41,638 nt of DNA from Gammaproteobacteria bacterium (GCA_009846005.1 VXYL01000005.1:13688-55325), one strand, 5' to 3'. Shown: positions 8,901 through 16,117, counted from the first letter of the stretch. Notes: generated by a model from the letters alone, not told the origin. Program-made: numbers and translations.

Positions 8901-8986
8901 GGCAACGCAATGGCAACAATCAATATCCCGATAACGCGGACCAATCTGGCCCACAAGCAATCGTCTTGCATCGTTATCGTTGTCAC
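5951..8986 (-). CDS. TonB-dependent outer-membrane receptor (no STN domain)
   Basis: A 1011-residue protein starting at GTG 8986, preceded by GGAGG with six bases of spacing. Residues 1 to about 33 are a signal peptide ending in AAA-Q. An acidic run (SADDDDVD) leads straight into 'VVIVTGTRLKG', the usual start of the plug. The plug follows with 'SIEDVLRNLPQNLG', 'INLRGLGTRSSLVLINGRRK' type sequence and 'IERIEIITDGASAIYGADAVAGVLNVIL', all hallmarks of the family. The rest is a long alternating beta-barrel ending '...LYLDLHKDFGL'. It should import a ligand across the outer membrane using TonB energy. The ligand cannot be told from sequence; neighbours (TlpA proteins, protease-like TPR protein) hint at peptides. 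It heads an operon with the truncated TlpA-like gene and carries the shared 17-bp motif 52 nt upstream. Confidence 0.95.
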   Translation of the reverse strand: MTTITMQDDCLWARLVRVIGILIVAIALPAAAQGEEGDADTSADDDDVDVVIVTGTRLKGVDPASPRITITSEQIERGGYASIEDVLRNLPQNLGSANAAATQLFQGEFGSSRVPYGATLGASGINLRGLGTRSSLVLINGRRKARSSLDVQDLLTDTSSIPLAQIERIEIITDGASAIYGADAVAGVLNVILREDYDGLSLGVRTETATNESSRDRFDLGHTFSWDSGYLTTSVNLEQTEPTNPNKLIRSGPDGVGDFTDVGGLNRRAYGIGPAGQGSVLSVAAIVRPWGTTRYAGEPLDGPNPFLPRDPATGDILGPRDPSVPSVYNEEDLGPKVQRHSFRFNGEQRFRESQTLSVEFGYDNQQDDNHLGFNTVSFNGTNPRGWQGSLLVPRAGGGSQRLNGATNYLLLTATNPNNPYGQEVLVGYDMLAESALIAAQALPIASELENTFVNLGMDGNLPLDGWTYDVSGSLSREESVSRNYLGDPFDDASVNRIAEQFDPFSGDAAAVASNAALLTAPLDLSDSDAVNETFQYTAFASGPVFSLPAGDVQLAVGLEVRESEAESVYVSTNFDGSPVVLFGQVREPFTIGPNKESVDAAFAEISVPLLNDRPWFRELTLTAAARMEDYERSGFINASNFSAISSIDGINLADLVGAAAADAQGFISGVEQSVTFDNTSPSFGLIWRLADNLTLKATNGESFLTPLSSQLYGTITILDVTRNPFSNPFFLNPVEPYTRYIALWGVNPSLQPQTASTTTMTVEYAPAWMQGLNIAVTWSDLAYDNFISTPSSIPDEDLVANYERLPQIFVLGESDTIIIDSRELNLSSNVSKTIDFRVDYRFSTDYGDWGIYLNAVRTLETARQLVSFIPEIDISDTERGPSRWASNLRLTWDYGAWNVTAETYHTSSTKLLEPSSASVVLPGERFRRFDGLPINQNPQTHADAYTRTDVQVGWTAAADSGWLQGLRVAVGAQNLFEPDPPFVDNFSGFAANRVFAAGRVLYLDLHKDFGL

Positions 8987-9038
8987 CCTTCCCCTCCCAA
9001 AACTCCGGTTTGTGACTCCCGCCAGACTTAGTGAGAAT

Positions 9039-9055
9039 GCTTACCGAAACCTTAC
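9039..9055 (-). promoter_or_regulatory. Direct-repeat motif, copy C
   Basis: Minus-strand GTAAGGTTTCGGTAAGC, 15 of 17 positions as in copy A, 52 nt upstream of the receptor GTG start. The 11-bp repeat period is preserved. With copies A and B it ties the receptor, one TlpA-like gene and the TPR/membrane pair into one likely regulon. Confidence 0.6.
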
Positions 9056-9172
9056 GGGATGTTTCGCCTCGATCCCCGCCGGCGAGGGACAGAATGGCAT
9101 GGGGCTGCCGAGTTCGCAGTCCAACGGCGGTGCCAGGCTGCCGATGAGGGCCACTCGTCGAGTACCTTGGCG

Positions 9173-9200
9173 TTGACAACCCGGTCGCTAGCGCTAAGGT
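9173..9200 (+). promoter_or_regulatory. Sigma-70-type promoter of small gene, copy 1, predicted leaderless
   Basis: TTGACA at 9173-9178, a 16-base spacer, and TAAGGT at 9195-9200. The -10 box ends only seven bases before the ATG at 9208, so transcription should start at or next to the start codon. The same arrangement recurs at 15819-15846. Confidence 0.6.
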
Positions 9201-9207
9201 GCAGGAC

Positions 9208-9450
9208 ATGCCACGCGACGATCCTGATCGGCAGGCCCGACGCGCAGCTCGTCGGGACTGGCCGATTCGCGCGTATCGTGCCGGAGAGCATCCGGAGGAG
9301 GAGTTTCTCGCCGATCTGTCGGTGGAGCAACGGCTCGCGATCGTCACTGACATCACCGAGACGTGCTGGGCTGTTGCCGGCAGGGAGACTCGGGCTACCC
9401 CCCGGCGTGACTGGCCCATCAAGATCGTCCGAGACCGCCGTCCGACGTGA
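9208..9450 (+). CDS. Small protein of unknown function, copy 1 of a duplicated family
   Basis: 80 residues from ATG 9208. A GTG at 9199 is in frame but lies inside the -10 box, and the paralogue starts at the position of 9208. The protein matches the copy at 15853-16095 over its full length (I count 59 of 80 identical). It is Arg/Asp-rich, with 'RRDWPIRAYR' near residue 15 and 'RRDWPIKIVR' near residue 66, an internal repeat, separated by a helical core 'LADLSVEQRLAIVTDITETCWAVAG'. The general pattern (WPIR.YR.GE.P near the start, ERLA..., P(V/I)(R/K).VR at the end) recalls short uncharacterised proteins seen in other phyla, often beside toxin-antitoxin-like genes; no function is assigned. 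It lies divergent from the TonB receptor. Substitutions between copies are mostly conservative in this frame, supporting coding. Confidence 0.75.
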   Translation: MPRDDPDRQARRAARRDWPIRAYRAGEHPEEEFLADLSVEQRLAIVTDITETCWAVAGRETRATPRRDWPIKIVRDRRPT

Positions 9451-9512
9451 AATGACGACTTCGCTGATACGCCGGGGATTGGCACGTCGGCGCGTCGGGC
9501 CGTGCTGACGTA

Positions 9513-10442
9513 TCACACGTAGTGGAGCCAGTGCTCGAACGCGGGCTCGGCACCCAGCACCACCGCACGGTATTTGTCCCTCAGTTGCGATGTGGCGGGC
9601 CCGATTCGCCCGTCGCGTACCTGGTTACCGTCAATGCTTACGACCGGCCACACGCCGGCTGAGGTCCCGGAGAGAAAGACCTCGGCGGCGCTGCCCAACT
9701 CGTCGACCGCGATGTCGCGTTCCACACATTGTCGACCGACCGCCGGCGCGAGCGCGATGATCGAGTCGCGGGTGATGCCGAGCAGGACCTTGCTGGCAGG
9801 CGGTGTCGCGAGATTGCCGTCGGCACCGACCAGGAAGAGGTTGGCGGTGGGGCCCTCGGTGAGATTACCGTGCTCGTCGAGCAGCACGATGTCGTCGTAT
9901 CCCTCGTTGCGGGCCCGCCACTTCGCCGTCATGGCGGCGGTGTAGTTGGCGGCCACCTTCGCGTGCGGGGGAATGATGTCCTCCCGGCGTCCTGATTTTT
10001 CCCGTTCGATCTTCAAGGACACGGCTTGCCGTCGACGACGTCTCAGTTCCGCGTTGGGGGAGGGGAAGTCCCGATCGCTGTCGTAGGCCGCGATGAACAC
10101 CGCGACGTGGGGATTCTCCGGGATCAACTCCGCTTCGACGGAAGGCATCAACGCGCTGATCTTGACGGACTTGGCACCGGGGTTGCGACGCACGGTCTCG
10201 GCGCAGCCATCCACCAGTTCGCCGACCGTGTATCCGAGCGGCAGGCCGACGATCCGGCAGGTCGTCGCCAGACGTTCGATGTGGTCGCGCAGGCGGAAGA
10301 TCGCGATGCCCCGGCGGGCTTCGTGCACGCTGATGTAGTCGAAGGCCAGCGAGCCGCGCTGCAGGCTCTGCGCCAGCACATGGACCGTGGCGTCTTGCCA
10401 GTCGATGAATTCGCCGTCCCGCCAGATCTTCCGCTCGGTCAT
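9513..10442 (-). CDS. PLP-dependent class IV aminotransferase (branched-chain/D-amino-acid aminotransferase family)
   Basis: 309 residues, the usual length for the family. 'WRDGEFIDWQDATVHVLAQSL' at the N-terminus and 'FRLRDHIERL' near 50-58 fit the small domain. 'PPHAKVAANY' places the Schiff-base lysine at about K162, and 'NLTEGPTANLFLV' near 198-210 carries the Glu that pairs with the pyridine nitrogen. 'LLGITRDSIIALA' near 235 binds the cofactor phosphate. The common 'FEGIR' segment of IlvE is replaced by 'FDYISVH', so the substrate may differ from branched-chain amino acids. D-amino acid or aminodeoxychorismate chemistry is possible. It stands alone on the minus strand, convergent with the small gene and downstream of the STN receptor, separated from that by a strong hairpin. 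Confidence 0.9.
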   Translation of the reverse strand: MTERKIWRDGEFIDWQDATVHVLAQSLQRGSLAFDYISVHEARRGIAIFRLRDHIERLATTCRIVGLPLGYTVGELVDGCAETVRRNPGAKSVKISALMPSVEAELIPENPHVAVFIAAYDSDRDFPSPNAELRRRRRQAVSLKIEREKSGRREDIIPPHAKVAANYTAAMTAKWRARNEGYDDIVLLDEHGNLTEGPTANLFLVGADGNLATPPASKVLLGITRDSIIALAPAVGRQCVERDIAVDELGSAAEVFLSGTSAGVWPVVSIDGNQVRDGRIGPATSQLRDKYRAVVLGAEPAFEHWLHYV

Positions 10443-10528
10443 AGGTGCCCGCCCACCGTGGAGGAAACGCGGGTGCCATTGTAGCTACGGGCGGGGCAAG
10501 CGGTCGGCGGCCGTCCCGACGGTAGGCC

Positions 10529-10556
10529 GCGCAGGCCGCCAAAGGTCGGCCTGCGC
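10529..10556 (-). terminator. Perfect 10-bp hairpin after the STN receptor gene
   Basis: GCGCAGGCCG, an eight-base loop, then CGGCCTGCGC. It lies 40 bp beyond the receptor stop codon and before the aminotransferase start, in the right place to separate the two units. No T-run is present on either side. Confidence 0.4.
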
Positions 10557-10595
10557 TTGGTCCGGGCAGCGCGGGGGACGGTTCGCGGTGCGCCC

Positions 10596-13500
10596 TTAGT
10601 CCACGCCGAATTTCTTCTCCACCGTCAACGCAAATGCCCGCCCGCGGGGCCTCGACGCGATGGGATCGAACACTCCCCCGGCGTCGGTCGGGAATACCGG
10701 CTGGAGGTCGAACGAGGCGTTGTCGTCGAAGACGTTGGGCATGCTGAAGAAGATCCGCGTGTGGCGCAGCAAATCGGGTTTCCACTCCGCTTGTTCGAAA
10801 TCGTAGCGAACCGACAGGTCCAACGGGTTTGCCGCCGTAACGGTGTTCCTGCCGCGGTGCCGCTCGCCGGTCTCACTTCGGTAGCGGCTCACTCGGGTGA
10901 CCGTTTGCGACTGGTGAGTCGTCGACACGTCGACACGCCAGCCTTTCCACGCCCAGCCTACGCGCAGGTCGAAACGATGCGCAGGGATGACGGAAAACGG
11001 CGAGGCGGTAAAGAAGTCCGGGCCGAGTTCCTGCAACGGCAGGTCGGCCACGACGTTCACGGGAGTGCCGTAGTACTCGTAGGAGCAGACCGCGTTCCCG
11101 GGGCCGCAGTCGTCGACCTGTCGCCACAGGCTCTCGGTTATATGGGCGTAGTCGAAACGGGCGTCGAAGTCGCCGTAGTCGGTCTCGACGAAATAGGTGA
11201 TGTCCACATCGATGCCGTTGGTCTCGACCTTGCCGAGGTTGAAGCGGTGGCCTGCGTTGGGCCAGATGAGGCGACCGGTTTCGTCGTCTAGGCTGAGGTG
11301 CGGGAGTTCGGGGCTGATGGCGCTCGGATCAAGCCCCCGCCATGCGGGCTGGAGGTTGCCGATGCGGTTGACGAGTTCGTTCCAGTGGAAGTTCACCCGC
11401 ACCACGAGGTTGGGCACGGCTTCCGGCATCACGTCGAAGCCGAAACTGCGCGACGTGTTGTTCTCCGGCTCGAGGTTCGGATTGCCGCCGTAGATGCTGA
11501 TGCGGTCGACCGTGTACGGGTCGCCGTTCTCGTCCAGCAGTGGCCGGAAGTTCTCGTCGCGGAAGATGTACGTGTTGAAAATCCGATTGGTCGGCTTGAC
11601 GTAAGCTACCAGCGGCGGCGCCGCATAGGCGGCGTTGACGTTGGCGCGGAACCTTAGCCAGTCGACCGGTCGCCACACGAACCCGGCCGACCAGGCCGTG
11701 ACGGGATCCTCCAAGGTTACCGGGGTCTCCGACAGGACGGTGAGTTGGTACGGGCAACAACTCGACTCCTCGTCGCGGATGACGCCCCCCTCGGAACGGA
11801 CATCGTCGTAGCGTGCCGAGAAGGTGACGTCGAGCCCATTGAGGCCCGGGCGTGCGTTGTCGCGGCCGAACAGGGGAATGTTGATTTCGGCGGCCAACGA
11901 GTCCGTGTGTCGCGACATTTCGTTTTCGTAGGCGATGTCGAAGCCTTGGCCGCTGCCTCCCGCGTTCGGGAAGGCGCCAAGGGTCGCACCTTCGATGGTG
12001 CGGGACTCGTCGAACAGGTAGGTCACCTCGGCGCGTCGGGACACGCTGACGAGCGTCTGGGCGGCGCCGCCAGGCGCCTCGAAGAGAGGACCACGCACCG
12101 TGAATTCGTACTCGGTGTCGGTGCTCTCGTTGGTGGTGCGCGAGTCGGGAACGACCAGGACGTCGACGAATTCCTCTTCGGAGCTCAGCCCGAAATAAGG
12201 CAGGTGGAAGATGTTCAACGTGCCCAGACGCGGATCCTCCTCGCATTGGCCGGCGAAAGGGTTTCCGACGCAATACAACCGGGCCCCGTCCATCTCGTTG
12301 AGGTGCAGACCGCGGTTTTCCGACGTGGCGCGGTAGGCCGAGACCTCCCACTCCCATGCATCGCCGAAGCGGCCATCCAGGGCAAGGTTAGCGGTCAGCG
12401 CCTCCTTCTCGGTGAACCGCTCCACGTCCGGTATGAAGTCGAATTCAGCGTAGAATTGCACTTGGCTCGCGAACGGCGTGAATGGCGTGCCCGTCGTTCC
12501 CCGCCACCCCTCGCTGAGCGGTGCGGCAATAAGAAAGCGGTTCTGGTTGCTCTCCAGCGCGTAGGTATCCCCCGCGGTGAGGGAGACCGAGCCCGAGACC
12601 GTCAGGGTGTCGGTCAGCTCCTGGCGCATGCGCACGCGCCAGGAGTGGTCGTCGCGCCCGGGAATCAAGCCTAGGCCAGCCTCCGGGAACGATCCGGGAA
12701 CCGGTTCCAGGCCCTTGAAGTCGGCAAGCGTGAGCATGCCGTCGCTATCGTCCGGCATGCGGGATCGGAATACTTCGGTGACGCCGGTCGGATCGCCGAC
12801 CGGAACGGGGTTCCCGTCGGCATCGAGCAGGAACAACGGCACCGGAGTGAACGTATTGGTCACACGGTCGTAGTGGGGGGTCGCTTGAAGGTTGGGCGGC
12901 CATCCGTAGGGCGGCTCGTCGACCCTGGTGGAAGTGGCGAACCGGATGTCGCGCTCGTCCCCGTTGAGCGGATCCCGGGTGGCATACTCGTAGCTGACGG
13001 TCACTGATCCCGTGTTCGCGTCTCCCCAACTTCGGGTAGCGCCCAACGAGAAAATCGTGTCCGCCGTGCCGCCCCCGGCTGGCTGGTTGTGGGTTATGCG
13101 TGCATCCACGCCCTGGTAGTCCTTGCGGGTGATCACGTTGACGACCCCGCCCACGGCGTCGGCCCCGTAGATCGCGGAAGCGCCGTCGAAGATCACCTCG
13201 ATGTGTTCGATCATGGACAGGGGTATCTGATTGATGTCGGTGGCCTCGCCGAGCACGCCGCCGCGGGCGGTTCGCTTGCCGTCGATGAGCACCAGCGTCG
13301 CCCGTTCGCCGAGCCCGCGCAGGTTGACGCCCGCCGCCCCGAAATAGTTGCTGGTGCTGCCGAAGCTGCCGGCGAACGCGGCGCCGTTGGATGTCGGTGC
13401 GTTGAAGCTCTGCGGGATCCGGCGCATGAACTCCTCAAGCGTGCCCGCGCCCGTCGCCTCGATATCCAGGCGGTCGTAAACGGCGACCTGCCGGTCCATC

Positions 13501-13955
13501 TGCCCGGGTTGCCTTGGGATACGGGAACCGGTGACGACGATCAGTTCGACGTCGTCCTCCTCCTCGTCGTCGTCCGACATTGCGGGGTCGATTACGCCGG
13601 TGGCGTCACCGCCCCCGTCGGGTGCGGCTTCGTCGAGGCCGATGGCCACGGAGTCGTTGGCCGCGAAGTGGTACGCGAGTCCCGAATCCTTGAGCATCGA
13701 GTCGAGCGCCTCGACCACGGTGTAGCGCCCGTTGATGGGCCCTAGTTCCTTCTCGGCTGAGATGCCGCTCGGAACGGCGATCTGGATCCCGGCGCTCTCG
13801 CCGAGTTCCACAAGCGCCGCCCCCGCGTTCTTTCGCTCGATGTCCAGGCTGATCTTGCGTTCGTCCGCCGCAGCGGCGGCAGTGCCAACAATGGCGAACG
13901 CCATTGCGATTGCCGTGGTTATCCATCCGAGACTTGTGAAGTTGCTGAAAATCAC
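10596..13955 (-). CDS. TonB-dependent transducer/receptor with N-terminal STN domain
   Basis: About 1119 residues from GTG 13955, which has GAGGGG six bases upstream and is followed directly by a signal peptide (FSNFTSLGWITT... to AAAA-DE). An in-frame ATG farther upstream would give a non-hydrophobic leader overlapping FecR. Residues about 33-105 are an STN domain ('LDIERKNAGAALVELGESAGI'), the module that contacts FecR. An acidic run (SDDDEEEDDVE) precedes 'LIVVTGSRIP', then the plug with 'INLRGLGERATLVLIDGKR' type sequence and 'IEVIFDGASAIYGADAVGGVVNVITR'. A large barrel follows, ending 'FALTVEKKFGVD'. Together with FecR and the ECF sigma factor upstream it forms a cell-surface signalling system: ligand binding activates the sigma factor through FecR. 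Such sets usually control uptake of iron chelates or polymers; the ligand here is unknown. Confidence 0.95.
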   Translation of the reverse strand: MIFSNFTSLGWITTAIAMAFAIVGTAAAAADERKISLDIERKNAGAALVELGESAGIQIAVPSGISAEKELGPINGRYTVVEALDSMLKDSGLAYHFAANDSVAIGLDEAAPDGGGDATGVIDPAMSDDDEEEDDVELIVVTGSRIPRQPGQMDRQVAVYDRLDIEATGAGTLEEFMRRIPQSFNAPTSNGAAFAGSFGSTSNYFGAAGVNLRGLGERATLVLIDGKRTARGGVLGEATDINQIPLSMIEHIEVIFDGASAIYGADAVGGVVNVITRKDYQGVDARITHNQPAGGGTADTIFSLGATRSWGDANTGSVTVSYEYATRDPLNGDERDIRFATSTRVDEPPYGWPPNLQATPHYDRVTNTFTPVPLFLLDADGNPVPVGDPTGVTEVFRSRMPDDSDGMLTLADFKGLEPVPGSFPEAGLGLIPGRDDHSWRVRMRQELTDTLTVSGSVSLTAGDTYALESNQNRFLIAAPLSEGWRGTTGTPFTPFASQVQFYAEFDFIPDVERFTEKEALTANLALDGRFGDAWEWEVSAYRATSENRGLHLNEMDGARLYCVGNPFAGQCEEDPRLGTLNIFHLPYFGLSSEEEFVDVLVVPDSRTTNESTDTEYEFTVRGPLFEAPGGAAQTLVSVSRRAEVTYLFDESRTIEGATLGAFPNAGGSGQGFDIAYENEMSRHTDSLAAEINIPLFGRDNARPGLNGLDVTFSARYDDVRSEGGVIRDEESSCCPYQLTVLSETPVTLEDPVTAWSAGFVWRPVDWLRFRANVNAAYAAPPLVAYVKPTNRIFNTYIFRDENFRPLLDENGDPYTVDRISIYGGNPNLEPENNTSRSFGFDVMPEAVPNLVVRVNFHWNELVNRIGNLQPAWRGLDPSAISPELPHLSLDDETGRLIWPNAGHRFNLGKVETNGIDVDITYFVETDYGDFDARFDYAHITESLWRQVDDCGPGNAVCSYEYYGTPVNVVADLPLQELGPDFFTASPFSVIPAHRFDLRVGWAWKGWRVDVSTTHQSQTVTRVSRYRSETGERHRGRNTVTAANPLDLSVRYDFEQAEWKPDLLRHTRIFFSMPNVFDDNASFDLQPVFPTDAGGVFDPIASRPRGRAFALTVEKKFGVD

Positions 13956-14055
13956 GTCATTCCCCTCTTGGAGGCCCGTTACCTCGTTCGTTTTCCCTGT
14001 CGCAGCCGGATGCTGTGTACCGCACGACCTGGCGGATACCGATGTCCCGTTGCAG

Positions 14056-15129
14056 CTAGTGCAAAGCATTGGATTCTGTTTCCGCCGCTAGGACCGCGAT
14101 TGCCGTCAATGTCGGGACCACCCGGATCGGCACGGCGTTTTCGAGTGTCGTCAATGCCTCATCGATGGAGTCGAGCCGGAGCGTCGCGAAGACGCGGATG
14201 TCGCCGACCTTCGGGTCGTGAATGCGGATCGGCTTCTCGGAATAGCGGCTAAGCTCCGCCACCACTCGGGCCATCGGTTCGTCGATAAAGGTCAGGCGTC
14301 CCTGCCGCCACTGCTGACGACGCGCGACGTTCGAATCGTGGTGCGCCGCGAACGTCTGATCGTGGGCATTGAAGTCGACTACCGCGCCGGCCACGAGCCC
14401 GAACTCGTCTCGCGCCAACGATCCATTTTCGACGGGGTGTTGCCGCAGATCGAGCCAAGGCGGATCCGCCGGGGGTTCACGGCCCTGTCGGTGCAGCGCG
14501 AGGCGGCCGTCGATCAACGCCAGGGCGAAGCCGTCGCCGTTCCGGCGCAGGTTGAACTCGGTGCCACGGGCGGTGATGGACTGTCCGCCCACTTCCACGG
14601 TGAAGGGTCGGAGTGGATCCGGGGCGACCTCGAAGTACGCCTCGCCACGGTCCATGACCACGCGTCGAACGTTGTCCGTCATGCCGACGAGAATCTGGGA
14701 ACGGGTATTCAGCGTGACGGTCGAACCGTCTTCTAGTGTCAGAGTGCGTTGTTCGCCGACCTGCGTCGCGTAACGGGTGACCGCGTCCGCGTCCTCGGAA
14801 TACTGTGTCGCCACGAACCACGCGGAGAACCCCAGCACCACGCCTGCAACGAGCCCGGGCGCTACGACGTTCCGCACGATCCGCCTCGAGCCCGTGCGGT
14901 GTTTGCCGTATGTGGCCCGGTACAGGGAATCCTCGCGCAGTTCGTCGCGCCAGTCGTCCAGCGCGCCGAGCAGATGGTGCGCCTCCACGAACCGGGCGTT
15001 GAACACGGGATCCTGCTCGCAGCGCGCCTCGATCGCGAGGCGTTCGGACTCGGTGAGATCCTCGCTGTAGATCCGCACGGCCGCGGCGTGGGCGTCCTGG
15101 GCGATCCGGCGCGACTTTCGGAAGACCAT
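14056..15129 (-). CDS. FecR-family anti-sigma/sigma-regulator, inner membrane
   Basis: 357 residues from ATG 15129, which is 11 bases after the sigma-factor stop. The frame stays open upstream but that part lies inside the sigma gene. Residues 1 to about 80 are the cytoplasmic anti-sigma region ('RIYSEDLTESERLAIEARCEQDP'). One membrane segment lies at about 86-108 ('VVAPGLVAGVVLGFSAWFVA'). The FecR domain follows ('GEQRTLTLEDGSTVTLNTRSQI', 'VVMDRGEAYFEVAPDPLRPFTVEVGGQSITARGTEFNLR' type sequence), then a C-terminal STN-like segment ('MARVVAELSRYSEKPIRI'). It passes the signal from the STN receptor to the ECF sigma factor. Gene order sigma-FecR-receptor is the classic arrangement. Confidence 0.92.
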   Translation of the reverse strand: MVFRKSRRIAQDAHAAAVRIYSEDLTESERLAIEARCEQDPVFNARFVEAHHLLGALDDWRDELREDSLYRATYGKHRTGSRRIVRNVVAPGLVAGVVLGFSAWFVATQYSEDADAVTRYATQVGEQRTLTLEDGSTVTLNTRSQILVGMTDNVRRVVMDRGEAYFEVAPDPLRPFTVEVGGQSITARGTEFNLRRNGDGFALALIDGRLALHRQGREPPADPPWLDLRQHPVENGSLARDEFGLVAGAVVDFNAHDQTFAAHHDSNVARRQQWRQGRLTFIDEPMARVVAELSRYSEKPIRIHDPKVGDIRVFATLRLDSIDEALTTLENAVPIRVVPTLTAIAVLAAETESNALH

Positions 15130-15140
15130 CGCGATACGCC

Positions 15141-15713
15141 CTAGTCGTCCAACAACGCTTGCCGCAAGTGCATGAGCGCCTTGCCGATGTACTTTTCGAC
15201 TGTCTTCGTGGATACGTCCATGGTCTTCGCCACGTCGCGATAGCTCATGTGGCTGAAACGGTTCAGGACGAAGGCGCGCCGCCACTCGGGCTTCATCTCT
15301 TCAAGCGCCGATGCCACGGTTGTCAAGTCGTCCCTGGCCAACGCGATGCTCTCGGGCGAGGGCGCCTTCCCGGCATCCGCATCCTGCAACAGCCGCACAT
15401 GCTCGTCGTGCTGTCGCCGGACTCCGCGATGACGTTCCCGGTCGATCACCAGCCGGTTGGCGACCGTCAACAGGAAGCCGAGGGTGCTTCGACGGCCCGG
15501 AGGCAATCTTTCGGGTAGATCGTCCATTCGAGCGAGTCGCGCGTACACATCCTGCAGGAGGTCTTCAACGTCCAGGTTGCCGACCACCCGCGCAGCGATG
15601 AACCGCCGCAGCGCTGTGGCGTGCGCCGCGTAGAGGCGATCCAGGGCCTGTTCGCGCGTCTCGGGCTTGACTTCCTTCAAGGCCACGAGTTTGCGCTTGC
15701 CCGGCTTCGTCAC
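15141..15713 (-). CDS. ECF-family RNA polymerase sigma factor (FecI type)
   Basis: 190 residues from GTG 15713. Region 2 includes 'LYAAHATALRRFIAARV' and 'DVEDLLQDVYARLAR', the -10-binding helix type 'DLLQDVY'. Region 4 has 'MKPEWRRAFVLNRFSHMSYRDVAKTMDVSTKTVEKYIGKALMHLRQ' type sequence, a clear helix-turn-helix for the -35 element. It is followed 11 bases later by fecR-like and then the STN receptor gene, so its expected target includes that receptor. Its own promoter lies in the 105-bp gap shared divergently with the second small gene, where an AT-rich TTTAATAT stretch at about 15771-15779 could be a -10 region. The 17-bp motif of the first cluster is not present here. Confidence 0.93.
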   Translation of the reverse strand: MTKPGKRKLVALKEVKPETREQALDRLYAAHATALRRFIAARVVGNLDVEDLLQDVYARLARMDDLPERLPPGRRSTLGFLLTVANRLVIDRERHRGVRRQHDEHVRLLQDADAGKAPSPESIALARDDLTTVASALEEMKPEWRRAFVLNRFSHMSYRDVAKTMDVSTKTVEKYIGKALMHLRQALLDD

Positions 15714-15818
15714 GTCGAACCGCCCAATGGTCGCCTGCCCCTCTCGCAGTACTGCTGTCCAGCTCCTAAGGATATTAAACGGATGACTTGACCATGACCC
15801 TACGGTGCCGTTGTGCGG

Positions 15819-15846
15819 TTGACATCCCGAACGCCAGCGCTAAGGT
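15819..15846 (+). promoter_or_regulatory. Sigma-70-type promoter of small gene, copy 2, predicted leaderless
   Basis: TTGACA at 15819-15824, 16-base spacer, TAAGGT at 15841-15846. The ATG at 15853 follows six bases later. Both boxes and the spacer end GCCAGCGC/GCTAGCGC are conserved with copy 1, while sequence farther upstream is not, which supports this as a functional promoter duplicated with the gene. Confidence 0.6.
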
Positions 15847-15852
15847 GCGGAC

Positions 15853-16095
15853 ATGCCATGCGACGATCTTGATCGACAGGCGCGACGCGCAGCGCGCCGG
15901 GATTGGCCGATTCGCGCATACCGCCCCGGCGAGTGCCCGGAAGACGGGTTTCTCGCCGATCTGTCGGTCGAGGAATGCCTTGCCGTCGTCACCGATGTTA
16001 CGGAGACCTGCTTGGTGGTCGCCGGCAAGAAAGCGCGGAAAATCGCCCGGCGCGATTGGCCGCTCAAGATCGTCCGGGACCACAGGCCGAGTTGA
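15853..16095 (+). CDS. Small protein of unknown function, copy 2 of a duplicated family
   Basis: 80 residues, same length as copy 1 at 9208-9450. It keeps the paired 'RRDWPIRAYR' (near residue 15) and 'RRDWPLKIVR' (near residue 66) segments and the core 'FLADLSVEECLAVVTDVTETC'. It carries three more cysteines than copy 1 (positions 3, 28, 42). Like copy 1, it sits immediately upstream of, and divergent from, a TonB-receptor-related operon (here the sigma factor) and is convergent with an amino-acid enzyme gene (here dgcA). The minus strand is also open across both copies, but the promoter, the equal length and the conservative replacements favour the plus strand. Confidence 0.75.
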   Translation: MPCDDLDRQARRAARRDWPIRAYRPGECPEDGFLADLSVEECLAVVTDVTETCLVVAGKKARKIARRDWPLKIVRDHRPS

Positions 16096-16117
16096 ACGCC
16101 GACTTCACCGACGTCGG

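Noticed and set aside
9052-9516. Antisense open frame across small gene copy 1 (and a similar one across copy 2 at 15775-16083)
   Set aside because: The plus-strand reading has the conserved promoter, equal length and conservative replacements; the minus frames differ in length between copies.
13956-14069. Upstream extension of the STN receptor to 14069
   Set aside because: It would overlap the FecR gene, adds a non-hydrophobic leader, and the GTG at 13955 has a good ribosome binding site next to a signal peptide.
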